NCBI GenBank assembly: GCA_021202075.1
Contig: JAJQDT010000118.1
Span: 1-51,523, forward strand
Reading direction: 5' to 3'
DNA: 51,523 nucleotides
Source: Lachnospiraceae bacterium
GTDB taxonomy: Bacteria > Bacillota > Clostridia > Lachnospirales > Lachnospiraceae
In this document: piece by piece, positions 40,731 to 48,414 of the stretch
Numbering within the stretch: position 1 is the first letter of the stretch
Layout: every line of letters starts with the position of its first letter
Notes under the pieces: model-generated
Database searches by the model: none
What the model saw: only the letters and a program-made list of their open reading frames with translations
Told to the model about the DNA's origin: nothing
Program-made: the position numbers and the translations under genes

Positions 40731-42071
40731 TCACATGAATCTCATCTCTCTGCTCCGCTCCAGAAGGTACTCCTTCCGGTTGCGCTCCGGGAACTCCAGC
40801 ACCTCCATCAAAAGCAGATGCAAGGTTTCTCCAATCTGCGGCCCCGGTTTCCGGCCATCCGCAATCAAATCGCTGCCCGATACCGCCAGTTCCTTCAATG
40901 AAAGGCAGTCGCCATGGAGCTTCACATCCTGCCAGATATGCTCCACTTCCTTCAAATAATCCAGCTTTGCTCCTATGACATCCGGGTGCTGCGCCAGCAC
41001 GTCCGAACGCTTCACCTGCAGAAACTGTTCAAACAGCTGCGGCCCACCGATCTCATACGCAGTCAGCCGGACACTATAGGCATTCAGCTTCGGGTACCGG
41101 GAATGATTGCGCACCAGTGTACAAACCGTCTCCGTTGTTGCATTGTCAAACTTCAGCCGTTTCATAATCTGCCGGGCAATCCCCTCGCTGTGCGCTGCAT
41201 GGCCATGAAAATGGTCAATCCCGGCCTCATCCGTCTCGAATACCTCCGGCTTTCCCATATCATGAAACAGCATCGTCAGGCGCAGTACCTTGTCCGCCGG
41301 AATGTTCTGCATCGCGACCAGCGTGTGCTCCCCGGTCGAATAGGCATGGTGCGGATTGTTCTGCCGCTGCGTCATAATCCGGTCAAACTCCGGCATGACT
41401 ACTGCCGTGATCCCGCACTCATACGCCAGCCGGAACCAGTGCGGACGCGGCGAGATGAGCAGACGCACCAGCTCCGCCTGAATCCGCTCCGCACTCACCT
41501 GCTTCAGCGTATAAGCCAGCTCATAAATCGATCCCCGGACACTGTCTGTCAGGCGAAAGCCCAGCTGGGCCGCAAACCGTACCGCGCGGAGCATCCGCAG
41601 CGCATCCTCCCTGAACCGCTCTGCGGAATGCCCCACGCACCGGATCACCTGATCCTGCAAATCCTTCCGCCCGCCAAACAGATCCACGAAGCCGCTTTCG
41701 TCCGAATACGCCATCGCGTTAATCGTAAAATCCCGGCGCTTCAGATCCTCCTCCAGGCTGGACGTAAATGTGACCTGTTTCGGATGCCGTCCATCCTCAT
41801 ATTCCCCGTCAATCCGGTAAGTCGTGACTTCAAATCGTTCCCGGTCCAACACCACCGTCACAGTCCCGTGCCGGATGCCGGTATCGATCGTGCGGGAAAA
41901 CAGCTGTTTCACCTGCGCGGGAGAAGCAGATGTCGTGATATCCCAGTCCTCCGGCGTGCGTCCGAGCAGAGAATCCCGCACACAGCCACCCACCACGTAA
42001 GCCTCATACCCATTTTCATGCAAAACCCGAAGTATCTGCTCCGCTTTCTGCGGAATCTCAATCATTGCCAT
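40731..42071 (-). CDS. cca: CCA-adding tRNA nucleotidyltransferase
   Basis: Adds or repairs the 3'-CCA end of tRNAs. Class II nucleotidyltransferase head with VGGCVRDSLLG, the metal-binding DWDIT pair and RRDFTINAMAY; the RFxEDALRMLRAVRFAAQLGF region binds tRNA; a C-terminal HD domain follows (LFHDMGKPEVF, HFHGHAAHS, VRNHSRY). About 446 residues from the ATG at 42071, which has GGAAAG upstream. A housekeeping gene with no repeat insertion, useful as a contrast to its neighbours. Confidence 0.95.
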   Translation of the reverse strand: MAMIEIPQKAEQILRVLHENGYEAYVVGGCVRDSLLGRTPEDWDITTSASPAQVKQLFSRTIDTGIRHGTVTVVLDRERFEVTTYRIDGEYEDGRHPKQVTFTSSLEEDLKRRDFTINAMAYSDESGFVDLFGGRKDLQDQVIRCVGHSAERFREDALRMLRAVRFAAQLGFRLTDSVRGSIYELAYTLKQVSAERIQAELVRLLISPRPHWFRLAYECGITAVVMPEFDRIMTQRQNNPHHAYSTGEHTLVAMQNIPADKVLRLTMLFHDMGKPEVFETDEAGIDHFHGHAAHSEGIARQIMKRLKFDNATTETVCTLVRNHSRYPKLNAYSVRLTAYEIGGPQLFEQFLQVKRSDVLAQHPDVIGAKLDYLKEVEHIWQDVKLHGDCLSLKELAVSGSDLIADGRKPGPQIGETLHLLLMEVLEFPERNRKEYLLERSREMRFM

Positions 42072-42156
42072 GCTGTCACACTTTCCTGCCATGTATTATA
42101 AGTGTCTGTATAAAGCATTCCATTCCCGGCCTTCTGCCTCAGATAATGCCTGACCA

Positions 42157-42275
42157 CCCGGACAAGCCGGAGCCAAAATTTTGCTATTTTGCGCAAGAAA
42201 TTGCTCTTAAGTTCCGAACCTGGATAAACTGGAACTAAAATTTTCCATTTTGCGTAAGAAATCGTTCTTAAGCGC
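42157..42275. repeat. Dispersed repeat family R1, two tandem copies
   Basis: Copies at 42157-42215 and 42219-42275, each of about 58 bases and similar to 656-713: both hold AAAATTTT, AAGAAAT and CTCTTAAG or GTTCTTAAG. Confidence 0.85.
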
Positions 42276-42283
42276 CTGAGGAC

Positions 42284-42354
42284 CTGTTAAAAAATAACTT
42301 ATGCATCTTGCACTGCCCGACGCGCGAATCGCAGACCATAAAAGCCTCTGCGCT
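42284..42354. repeat. Dispersed repeat family R2 copy
   Basis: In the orientation opposite to 44658-44726. Landmarks are CTGTTAAAAAATAACTT, ATGCATCTTGCACTG, CGCGCGAATCGCAGACC and ATAAAAGCC. The remaining 42355-42597 sequence is AT-rich leader of the lipoprotein gene. Confidence 0.75.
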
Positions 42355-42597
42355 CCGCTCCGATGTTTATCATATCACACCCTTCATTTTCTGAAAAGTC
42401 AAAAGTGAAAAAACTGTGTCGTGCAAAAAATTCTGTTTACTTTGAGATTTTTCAATGTTATAGTACAAATAAATGTTTTTGTCACATGGCAAACACATGA
42501 TAACGAACATAACCTGTGCATAGCCTGTGTCCACATTTGATTCGCAAAATACAGGCATTTCATTGTATGGCAGAGAATAAAAGGAGGTCTTTTTATT

Positions 42598-43995
42598 ATG
42601 AGGAAAAAATATTACCTGTTACTTTTAGGACTGGCCGCGGCGCTGACTCTGTCCGCCTGCGGAAGCAGCGATGGCAGCGATGACAGCAGCGACAGTGATT
42701 CTGCCGTGACAGAGACCGAAACCGCCGCAGAAGATACGGAGGCGACAGAAGAAGATACCGAAGAAGAGACGGAAGCATCCAGTCTCGCTTCCATCACGCC
42801 ATCCGATTATCTGGTGGAAAATGTATCCGATTATATCACCGTCGGGGATCTGGAAGGGCTTGAAGTCACGCAGTATACATACGAAGTTACCGATGATACG
42901 GTTCAGGAAGAAATTGATTACATGCTGGAGGATTACGAAGAGGAGGTTGAAGTCGACCGCGCCGCGCAATCCGGCGATACCGTTTACGTACAGCTGACCA
43001 GCACGGTAGAGGACGCTGACGTCTCCTATATTGAAGATACCTATTTTTACATCGGCGACGCGGACTACGGTGAAGAATTCGATGAAGCCCTGATCGGCGC
43101 ATCGGCCGGCGACACTGTAACATTCAGTATTTCCTATAGCGAGGAAGATGGGGATGAATTGCTGATTGACGAGGAGTGGATTGGCGAGACCGTCGATTTT
43201 GAGGCAGAGATAGAATCCGTCTGCGAGACGACAGAGGTAGATTACACGGACGAATTTATCGCTGAGAACTCCGACTATTCCACCATTGAAGAGTTCGAAG
43301 CCGCCATGGAAGAATATCTCGTGGATCAGTACGAAGAGCAAAGCTATTCAGATATGCTGGAGGATCTGATCGCTGAGGCTCTGGACAATTGCGAAATTAC
43401 CGGCATTCCGGACGACCTGTATGAGACCTGCTATGATGAGACGGTATCGGATTATGGCTATTTCCTGGATACGGACGATGTGGACGAAATTCTCGAAGCG
43501 TACGACATGACAGAGGACGAGCTGGACGAAGAGGTGCAGGATCTGGCGGCTCGCCGTCTGCTAATCAGCTACATCTGCGAAGAGAATGACATTGAAGTGA
43601 CAGAGGAAGAATATGTCGCGTATGTGGAGCAATACGCAGAATACTATGGCTATGACACCGCCGAAGAATACGAAGATGATATGACACGCTCCTATCTGGT
43701 ATGGAGCCTGTACGAGGCCGAGGCCGGCGCAATCCTCTACGAGTCTGCGGAAGTGACCGTCGAGACCTACGATGATTCCTGGCTGGATGAGGACGAGGAC
43801 TACCTTGAGGAAGAGTCCGATACCGAAGAGGAAATCTTTGACGCAGACGCCGAAGAAGAAGCTGAAACAGACGAAGAAATCTTCGACGCGGATGCGGAAG
43901 AAGAGGGTGAAACAGGCGAAGAAATCTTCGACGCGGACGCCGAAGAAGCTGAAACGGATGAGGAAATCTCAGACACAGACGCCGAAGAGGAATAA
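42598..43995 (+). CDS. Trigger-factor-like foldase lipoprotein, highly acidic
   Basis: Surface lipoprotein with trigger factor architecture. The signal peptide ends in the lipobox LSAC (Cys21), the only true lipobox in the window. After an acidic Ser/Asp/Glu/Thr linker (about 22-62) comes an FKBP-type peptidyl-prolyl isomerase domain (SGDTVYVQLTSTV, FDEALIGASAGDTVTF) and then a SurA/trigger-factor-like helical chaperone domain (EEFEAAMEEYLVDQYEEQ to LARRLLISYICEEN). The C-terminus (about 410-465) is a run of EEIFDADAEEEAETD repeats, 15-16 residues each. It lacks the ribosome-binding domain, so it should help exported proteins fold at the cell surface. AAAGGAGG lies upstream. Charge is extremely negative. 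Confidence 0.88.
   Translation: MRKKYYLLLLGLAAALTLSACGSSDGSDDSSDSDSAVTETETAAEDTEATEEDTEEETEASSLASITPSDYLVENVSDYITVGDLEGLEVTQYTYEVTDDTVQEEIDYMLEDYEEEVEVDRAAQSGDTVYVQLTSTVEDADVSYIEDTYFYIGDADYGEEFDEALIGASAGDTVTFSISYSEEDGDELLIDEEWIGETVDFEAEIESVCETTEVDYTDEFIAENSDYSTIEEFEAAMEEYLVDQYEEQSYSDMLEDLIAEALDNCEITGIPDDLYETCYDETVSDYGYFLDTDDVDEILEAYDMTEDELDEEVQDLAARRLLISYICEENDIEVTEEEYVAYVEQYAEYYGYDTAEEYEDDMTRSYLVWSLYEAEAGAILYESAEVTVETYDDSWLDEDEDYLEEESDTEEEIFDADAEEEAETDEEIFDADAEEEGETGEEIFDADAEEAETDEEISDTDAEEE
43827..43990 (+). repeat. Acidic tandem repeats at the lipoprotein C-terminus
   Basis: Four units of 42-51 bases encoding EEIFDADAEEEAETD, EEIFDADAEEEGETG, EEIFDADAEEAETD and EEISDTDAEEE. The DNA of neighbouring units is nearly identical around GAAATCTTCGACGCGGA. 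Confidence 0.9.
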
Positions 43996-44176
43996 GCCAT
44001 TATCCGGAGGATCATCGCTGAAGCAGGCAAAATACAATCAGCGGCCGAAATACAATCCCGGAATAATAGAAGAATTTCCAGATTCCGCAAAACCGTTTCA
44101 CACAAATGTCAAAGAATCACTGATCTGCACCGGGAGAAATGTGGAAAAGCTGTGGAAAAGATTTTCTGCATTTCTC

Positions 44177-44204
44177 TTGACAGCCTAACAGATTGTGCTA
44201 TAAT
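44177..44204 (+). promoter_or_regulatory. Promoter of the cold-shock gene
   Basis: TTGACA, 16 bases, TATAAT, a near-consensus sigma-A promoter. Transcription should start near 44211, giving a leader of about 130 bases. Between the lipoprotein stop (43995) and this promoter nothing else is evident. Confidence 0.8.
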
Positions 44205-44233
44205 GGACGTTGCTTAAAGATTGACAGGATAAG

Positions 44234-44302
44234 ATTTCACTAGCTGTTATAGATTATGAAATGGTACCCCTTGTAGTCTATAACAGTTAGTGAAATTTTT
44301 TT
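44234..44302 (+). promoter_or_regulatory. Terminator-like hairpin in the csp leader
   Basis: Arms 44234-44253 and 44277-44296 pair over 20 positions with one mismatch, directly followed by seven T, which is the form of an intrinsic terminator. It lies between the promoter and the csp start codon, so it must be overcome for expression; conditional attenuation or a temperature-sensitive fold is likely. The 23-base loop contains ATG followed by five codons and TAG (MKWYPL), without an obvious ribosome site. Confidence 0.75.
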
Positions 44303-44343
44303 CCGGTCATAAGCTCAAAGCAATATATTTAGGAGGTACCATC

Positions 44344-44544
44344 ATGAACAAAGGTACAGTAAAATGGTTCAACGCAGAAAAAGGTTATGGCTTTATTACA
44401 GGCGAGAACGGATCTGATGTATTCGTACATTTTTCTGCAATCCAGGGCGAAGGCTTCAAGACCCTCGAAGAAGGACAGGCAGTTTCTTATGATTTGACAG
44501 AAGGCGCTCGCGGAATGCAGGCAGCTAACGTGGTAAAGCTTTAA
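44344..44544 (+). CDS. cspA: Cold-shock domain protein
   Basis: Single cold-shock domain of 66 residues that binds single-stranded RNA and melts secondary structure. RNP1 reads GYGFITG and RNP2 [26 protein letters not shown] is the usual start. AGGAGG lies seven bases before the ATG at 44344; an in-frame ATG further upstream has no ribosome site and lies in the leader hairpin. It is monocistronic with its own terminator. The protein could relieve the hairpin in its own leader, as known for Csp proteins acting as antiterminators in E. coli. Confidence 0.95.
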   Translation: MNKGTVKWFNAEKGYGFITGENGSDVFVHFSAIQGEGFKTLEEGQAVSYDLTEGARGMQAANVVKL

Positions 44545-44563
44545 GAAAATATGTGTGCCAAAG

Positions 44564-44597
44564 AAACCCGCCGTTCATGTGAACGGCGGGTTTTCTT
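44564..44597 (+). terminator. Terminator of the cold-shock gene
   Basis: AAACCCGCCGTTC pairs perfectly with GAACGGCGGGTTT around ATGT, followed by TTCTTT. Confidence 0.9.
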
Positions 44598-44657
44598 TCC
44601 CTGTTTTTATTTTCTCTGACTTCTGTCTTCCTTTTACCATGAACCTGCTGCTTCATG

Positions 44658-44726
44658 GCCTTTATGGTCTGCGGTTCACGCTTCATGCGGTGCAGGATGG
44701 GTAAGCAATTTCGCGAAAGTTCCTCC
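44658..44726. repeat. Dispersed repeat family R2 copy
   Basis: CCTTTATGGTCTGCGGTTC, GCGGTGCAGGATGGG and ATTTCGCGAAAGTTCCTCCG; best match to 39842-39908 and to the right arm at 50872-50937. It lies at the 3' end of the flavodoxin gene. Confidence 0.75.
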
Positions 44727-44765
44727 GTCCGACGCCGCAAAATACACAGATTCACTATGGCAAAA

Positions 44766-45188
44766 TCACAGCAGCTTTGCAAGCTTCTCGCCAAGTGCCG
44801 TCAGCGCCTGTTCCGCCTCATCATCCGGAGCATCCGCACAAATCACACCCTCATCGCCGACAACCGCAGCGCCGGCTTTCTGCATACGCTCCACCCAATT
44901 GCGCATCCACTCTCCGTCGCCCCAGCCGTAAGAGCCGAACAGCCCGATAGTCTTTCCGCTCACGTTCTTCTCGAGCTCTGCGACAAACGGTTCCACGATG
45001 GTCTCTTCAAGCTCCTCATCCCCCATCGCCGGGCATCCAAGCGCAAATGCTTTTTCATCCGCCAGATCGGACGGGGAAATATCCTCCATGGAGATCGCTT
45101 TCGCATCCTGCGCTCCCTTGGCGATCATCTCTGCCATGGACTCCGTATTGCCTGAGCCGCTCCAGAATACTACCTTTAATTCTGCCAT
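44766..45188 (-). CDS. Flavodoxin
   Basis: FMN-binding electron carrier of 140 residues. The phosphate-binding loop reads WSGSGNTESMAE (residues about 9-20); GCPAMGDEELEE and GLFGSYGWGDGEWM are the two other FMN loops. GGAGG lies nine bases before the ATG. It is the last gene of the run DUF2325, DUF3793, flavodoxin on the minus strand. Flavodoxins commonly replace ferredoxin when iron is short, which fits the metalloregulator-like palindromes upstream of the run. Confidence 0.94.
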   Translation of the reverse strand: MAELKVVFWSGSGNTESMAEMIAKGAQDAKAISMEDISPSDLADEKAFALGCPAMGDEELEETIVEPFVAELEKNVSGKTIGLFGSYGWGDGEWMRNWVERMQKAGAAVVGDEGVICADAPDDEAEQALTALGEKLAKLL

Positions 45189-45263
45189 TTCTTATATCCT
45201 CCTGTTTTTAAATTGAAAGCCCCGGCATCCGAAATGAAATCCTCACTCCATGCCCCGGCTTGC

Positions 45264-45292
45264 GTCCATGATTTTCTTCGCAAATCACGGAC
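45264..45292 (-). repeat. GTCC-GGAC hairpin before the flavodoxin gene
   Basis: GTCC, GATTT, loop TCTTCGC, AAATC, GGAC, followed by ATAT. It lies 76 bases before the flavodoxin start. Same family as 6890, 15591, 34436 and 46444. Confidence 0.7.
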
Positions 45293-45369
45293 ATATATTT
45301 GGAAGGCCTCGCATAATAGCCTGGCCTGGTTCCCTTACTCCTGATTCCCGCATCATTAATTTTTCCGGG

Positions 45370-46317
45370 TCAGAACTCATAAGCCAGAGTCGTACGAAAA
45401 CATTGCCAGATATCGATAATTCGCATCCCCTGACTGCACAGCTCCAGCGCTTTTTCTCTCACATGCGCATAAAGTTCAAAGATTCGGTTTGCGTATGCCA
45501 CATCGTCATACACCTTCCAGTAGCCGGACTGCTTAAAATTCTGTCCGTTATTTTCGACAAACCCTTTCACATCGCCAATCGGATAGCCCAGAAATACACC
45601 CATTTCATGGGGAAAACTGCTTCCGTCCTGCTTATAGCTCCGGAAACGCACAGCCAGTCTCGCAAGAGCCGCATCCAGCTCGCCTCCAGGAACAGATCTG
45701 CCATCTGACTGTCGTTCATTTTCGGATCTCCTCCCGTATCTGGATCCAGGCTCATATTCCGACATTTCCCAACATTTAAGCTCAGGATCGTAGTCCGACT
45801 TTACCCAGCATATGGATCCGGGCTCACATTCCGACACTACCTGGCATTTGAACCCGGGCTCACAAACCAACAGTTCCCGGCATTTGGATCCGGGCTCACA
45901 GTCCGGCACCGCCCGGCATTTGGATCCGGGCTCACATTCCGACAGTTCCTGGCATTTGAACCCGGGCTCACAGTCCGGCACTGCCCGGCATCTCGTCCCT
46001 GCCTCCCATGCATGATCGAATACATACCCGATTTCCGCCTTATTTTCATACTCCAGCCGGTATCCGCATTCCAGCAAATACCGTCTGATTTCTGTTTCCT
46101 GCAGCAAAGCCTGCATTTTCTCCGGCTCAAAAAGCAGCCAGTAATCCTTTTCCGCAGAAACATATAACAGGCGGGCACAGATACTTGTACCCTTCAGCAC
46201 ATAAGCAAGAACATTCCGGCTGCCTTTTTCCACAATCAGAAGATTGGATGGCTTCACCCCTGCAATGACCGGAGCGCACTGCTGTCCTAGTATTCTGCCA
46301 ATTGCCTCTGTGCCCAT
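45370..46317 (-). CDS. DUF3793 protein with eight 12-residue repeats
   Basis: Member of the uncharacterised DUF3793 family, found next to flavodoxin and iron genes in Clostridia. Its signature is the C-terminal FPHEMGVFLGYPIGDVKGF and NNGQNFKQSGYWKVYDD. The N-terminal half (VKPSNLLIVEKG, YWLLFEPEKMQALL) also fits. Relatives have about 190-210 residues; this one has 315 because eight consecutive 12-residue units (consensus KCRAVPDCEPGS, 45706-45993) separate the two halves. The units contain two cysteines each in most copies, 13 or so cysteines in total, so metal binding by the insert is possible. The ATG at 46317 has GGAGG seven bases upstream. Function of the family is unknown. Confidence 0.88.
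   Translation of the reverse strand: MGTEAIGRILGQQCAPVIAGVKPSNLLIVEKGSRNVLAYVLKGTSICARLLYVSAEKDYWLLFEPEKMQALLQETEIRRYLLECGYRLEYENKAEIGYVFDHAWEAGTRCRAVPDCEPGFKCQELSECEPGSKCRAVPDCEPGSKCRELLVCEPGFKCQVVSECEPGSICWVKSDYDPELKCWEMSEYEPGSRYGRRSENERQSDGRSVPGGELDAALARLAVRFRSYKQDGSSFPHEMGVFLGYPIGDVKGFVENNGQNFKQSGYWKVYDDVAYANRIFELYAHVREKALELCSQGMRIIDIWQCFRTTLAYEF
45706..45993 (-). repeat. Eight 36-base tandem repeats inside the DUF3793 gene
   Basis: Exactly 288 bases, 8 x 36. The first five units (from the 5' end of the gene) are very similar, the last three have drifted, which gives a direction of decay. On the plus strand the same DNA is also open and repetitive. Confidence 0.95.
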
Positions 46318-46443
46318 AATCGCCCCTCCGTTCCTCTGAAATTGTTCCGGAAAGCACGGCAGATGTATCCATCTTCCATTGTCCAAATCCGCAAAAATTT
46401 CCCCGCCTAAAATTGTTCTTCAGCAGAATAGGTCCGTCTGCGA

Positions 46444-46468
46444 CCATGATTTTCTTCGTAAATCATGG
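46444..46468 (-). repeat. GTCC-GGAC-like hairpin before the DUF3793 gene
   Basis: CCATGATTT pairs with AAATCATGG around TCTTCGT. Loop and stem closely match 45264-45292. It lies 127 bases before the DUF3793 start. Confidence 0.7.
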
Positions 46469-46496
46469 ATATGCAAATGAAATTACAGCATGAATT

Positions 46497-46781
46497 TCAT
46501 CCGCACATATGTTCGCTGAGCAGATCCTGCAGTGCCGTCGCGCTGCTCGAATGGCAGCGGAGCACCGGTATCTGATTCCGTTTTGCTTCCTGCAGCGTAC
46601 TTCTCACCATCTTATGAGATACAGTATTTACAAATAAAATAAACATATCCGGATTGCCAAGTTTTTTTCGAATTGCCCCGTTTTCCTTTGCGAAAACCTT
46701 CGCCTTACAGCCATAATCCCGGCAGATTCCCTCGTACTGACAAACCATGCCCTCATTGCCGCCTATAATCACAACGCTCAT
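46497..46781 (-). CDS. DUF2325 protein
   Basis: A 94-residue protein of the DUF2325 family, uncharacterised small proteins with a Rossmann-like beta-alpha pattern: MSVVIIGGNEGMVCQYE at the N-terminus, then PDMFILFVNTVSHKMVR and IPVLRCHSSSATAL. GGAGG lies five bases before the ATG, and the palindrome GGTTAGAAATTTCTAACC begins 12 bases upstream of the start. It is the first gene of the DUF2325, DUF3793, flavodoxin run. Related proteins often accompany FeoA/FeoB and flavodoxin genes, which suggests a role in iron or redox physiology; this is inference. Confidence 0.9.
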   Translation of the reverse strand: MSVVIIGGNEGMVCQYEGICRDYGCKAKVFAKENGAIRKKLGNPDMFILFVNTVSHKMVRSTLQEAKRNQIPVLRCHSSSATALQDLLSEHMCG

Positions 46782-46792
46782 ATGTTCCTCCC

Positions 46793-46810
46793 GGTTAGAA
46801 ATTTCTAACC
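46793..46810 (-). promoter_or_regulatory. Perfect 18-base palindrome before DUF2325
   Basis: GGTTAGAAATTTCTAACC, perfect over all 18 bases and touching the ribosome site. TTAG-CTAA half-sites are those of DtxR/IdeR-type iron repressors, so this is a candidate operator. Confidence 0.65.
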
Positions 46811-46954
46811 CATGAATCCAGAAAATCCAGAATATCCTCTATGTGATTCCTCTGTGATTCATGTCATCTCACTCATTTTTCTTCTGCTGCATCGTATCTG
46901 GTACAATATACTGGTAAGTCTTTAGCAACTTTTGTGCCCATTTATAAAACTTTT

Positions 46955-46970
46955 GTTAGCTTTCGCTAAC
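46955..46970 (-). promoter_or_regulatory. Second TTAG-type palindrome
   Basis: GTTAGC, four bases, GCTAAC, 145 bases upstream of the first. A further half-site (TTAGCAAC) lies at 46922-46929. Both fit a DtxR-like operator around the promoter of the flavodoxin operon. Confidence 0.6.
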
Positions 46971-47002
46971 CAATATAGCATCCTTATCACTAAATGTCAA
47001 GA

Positions 47003-47034
47003 GAAAAAAACGGAATCCCGCTAAGCAGGATTCC
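47003..47034 (-). terminator. Terminator after the epimerase gene
   Basis: GGAATCC pairs with GGATTCC; seven T follow on the minus strand. It lies about 125 bases beyond the stop codon of the gene at 47158. Confidence 0.75.
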
Positions 47035-47157
47035 AAATCCGAAATGAATTCATTGCCTGCCCATTGCCAGCCGCCAACGAACAGTCCTCCACATAATCTA
47101 CAGTATCCCGTGTTTTCTCCCTGAGTTTTTACAGGTTCACGGGGTTCCAGTGATCAT

Positions 47158-48414
47158 TCATACTGCCTTCAGCCTGCGGATGACTTCCATGCACATCCGG
47201 CCGTTGTGGTACGGACACTTCCACGGCTGCACAATCGGCAGCTCCATCGGGGTATGATCCGCATTGACATTTTCAAACCACTCCGAGCCCTCGCGCGGAT
47301 CCACAAAATACGCCTGGATGTAGCCCCAGATGTCCTTCGCCGCGTCCAAAAACTTCTCCGCATCCGAAGATTCTCCTTCGTTTGCGCTGTTTTCAGAGGC
47401 ATTTCCCATGCATTTCTCCGCGTCAGAAAATGAAGCGCCGGTCTTTTTCTGCCAGGCGTTCACAAATCCTACGATAGACTCCGCCTGAATCCACCAGACG
47501 CGCTTCGTATCATCGACACCATTCTCCGCCTCATTCAGCACAGAGTGATCCTGATAGGCCCGCGCGTAAATATGCTCCGCTATCGCTTCCGTCATCGGCG
47601 CCAGCTGCTCTGTGTAGAGCGGATTGTCCAGCACCTCAAGCCCGCGGTCCATCAGCCACGAGGTCTCAATGTCATGCCCATAGGAATACAGGTCAATCAG
47701 CGAATTCCAGGTGCGGTCGAAAAACACCTCCTGTCTTCCTTTCTCCGGATTATAGACCTTATTGGCAAACAGATCCATCATAAACTCCAGCCGCTCCGCT
47801 GTATAGCTGTGGTGCGTCACGCGATAGAGCTCCGTATACGCTTCAAACACGTGAAGAAGCGTGTTCATTGTTTTCTCCGCGAGCACCCCGTTCTCCGAAA
47901 GCTTTTCATTCGACACCGGTCGAAAGTAACGGTCAAACGCTTCCAGATATCCATACTCATCTGTGCATTTTTCTTCAATCACATCCTGCAGTCCGTACGC
48001 GATCGACAGCGCCTCCTGATCCTTTGTCGCGTCATAATACGAAGAAAGGGCGTAAATCGCAAACGCCTGATTGTACGTATGCTTGGTCGTGTCATCCGGC
48101 TTCCCGTCATAAGTCACCGACCAGTATACGCCGCCCTGATCCCGGTCAAGGCAATGATCCCGCAAAAAGAAATATGCGTGATCCGCGCACTCCCGCAGGT
48201 TTTCCTCCCCCAGAAGCAGATACGCATTCGAGAAAAACCACAGGATCCGGCTGTTCAGGATGCAGCCCTTCTCATACTTTTTATTCAGTTCCAGATCATA
48301 TCCCATATAGCCATAAAACCCGCCATATTCTTCATCCTTCAAAGCAGACCAGAATGGAATCAGCTTCCCTCTAAGATGCTCCTCCAATTCCTTAACAAAC
48401 GTCTGTGTATCCAT
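47158..48414 (-). CDS. Cellobiose 2-epimerase / AGE-family epimerase with insertion
   Basis: (Alpha/alpha)6-barrel epimerase of the N-acylglucosamine 2-epimerase family, closest in motifs to cellobiose 2-epimerases, which convert mannobiose-type ends to glucosyl-mannose in mannan breakdown. His247, Glu250 and Trp253 in GHDIETSWL and His403 in KCPYHNGR match the catalytic set I recall for the Ruminococcus albus enzyme (His243, Glu246, Trp249, His374). The distance between the two histidines is 25 residues too long, because of an insertion of about 26 residues (FSDAEKCMGNAS, then SDAEKFL; 47353-47430). The ATG at 48414 is the first good start. It fits with the GH26 mannanase at 5581 although the genes are far apart. 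Confidence 0.88.
   Translation of the reverse strand: MDTQTFVKELEEHLRGKLIPFWSALKDEEYGGFYGYMGYDLELNKKYEKGCILNSRILWFFSNAYLLLGEENLRECADHAYFFLRDHCLDRDQGGVYWSVTYDGKPDDTTKHTYNQAFAIYALSSYYDATKDQEALSIAYGLQDVIEEKCTDEYGYLEAFDRYFRPVSNEKLSENGVLAEKTMNTLLHVFEAYTELYRVTHHSYTAERLEFMMDLFANKVYNPEKGRQEVFFDRTWNSLIDLYSYGHDIETSWLMDRGLEVLDNPLYTEQLAPMTEAIAEHIYARAYQDHSVLNEAENGVDDTKRVWWIQAESIVGFVNAWQKKTGASFSDAEKCMGNASENSANEGESSDAEKFLDAAKDIWGYIQAYFVDPREGSEWFENVNADHTPMELPIVQPWKCPYHNGRMCMEVIRRLKAV

Noticed and set aside
44256..44276. Leader peptide MKWYPL as a real gene
   Set aside because: No Shine-Dalgarno sequence is visible; kept only as a note in the csp leader.
45706..45993. CRISPR or non-coding satellite
   Set aside because: The repeat is open and in frame inside DUF3793, has no spacers, and family motifs continue on both sides.
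46782..47157. tRNA or rRNA gene
   Set aside because: No cloverleaf or rRNA sequence found here or elsewhere in the window by eye; a tRNAscan run would be decisive.
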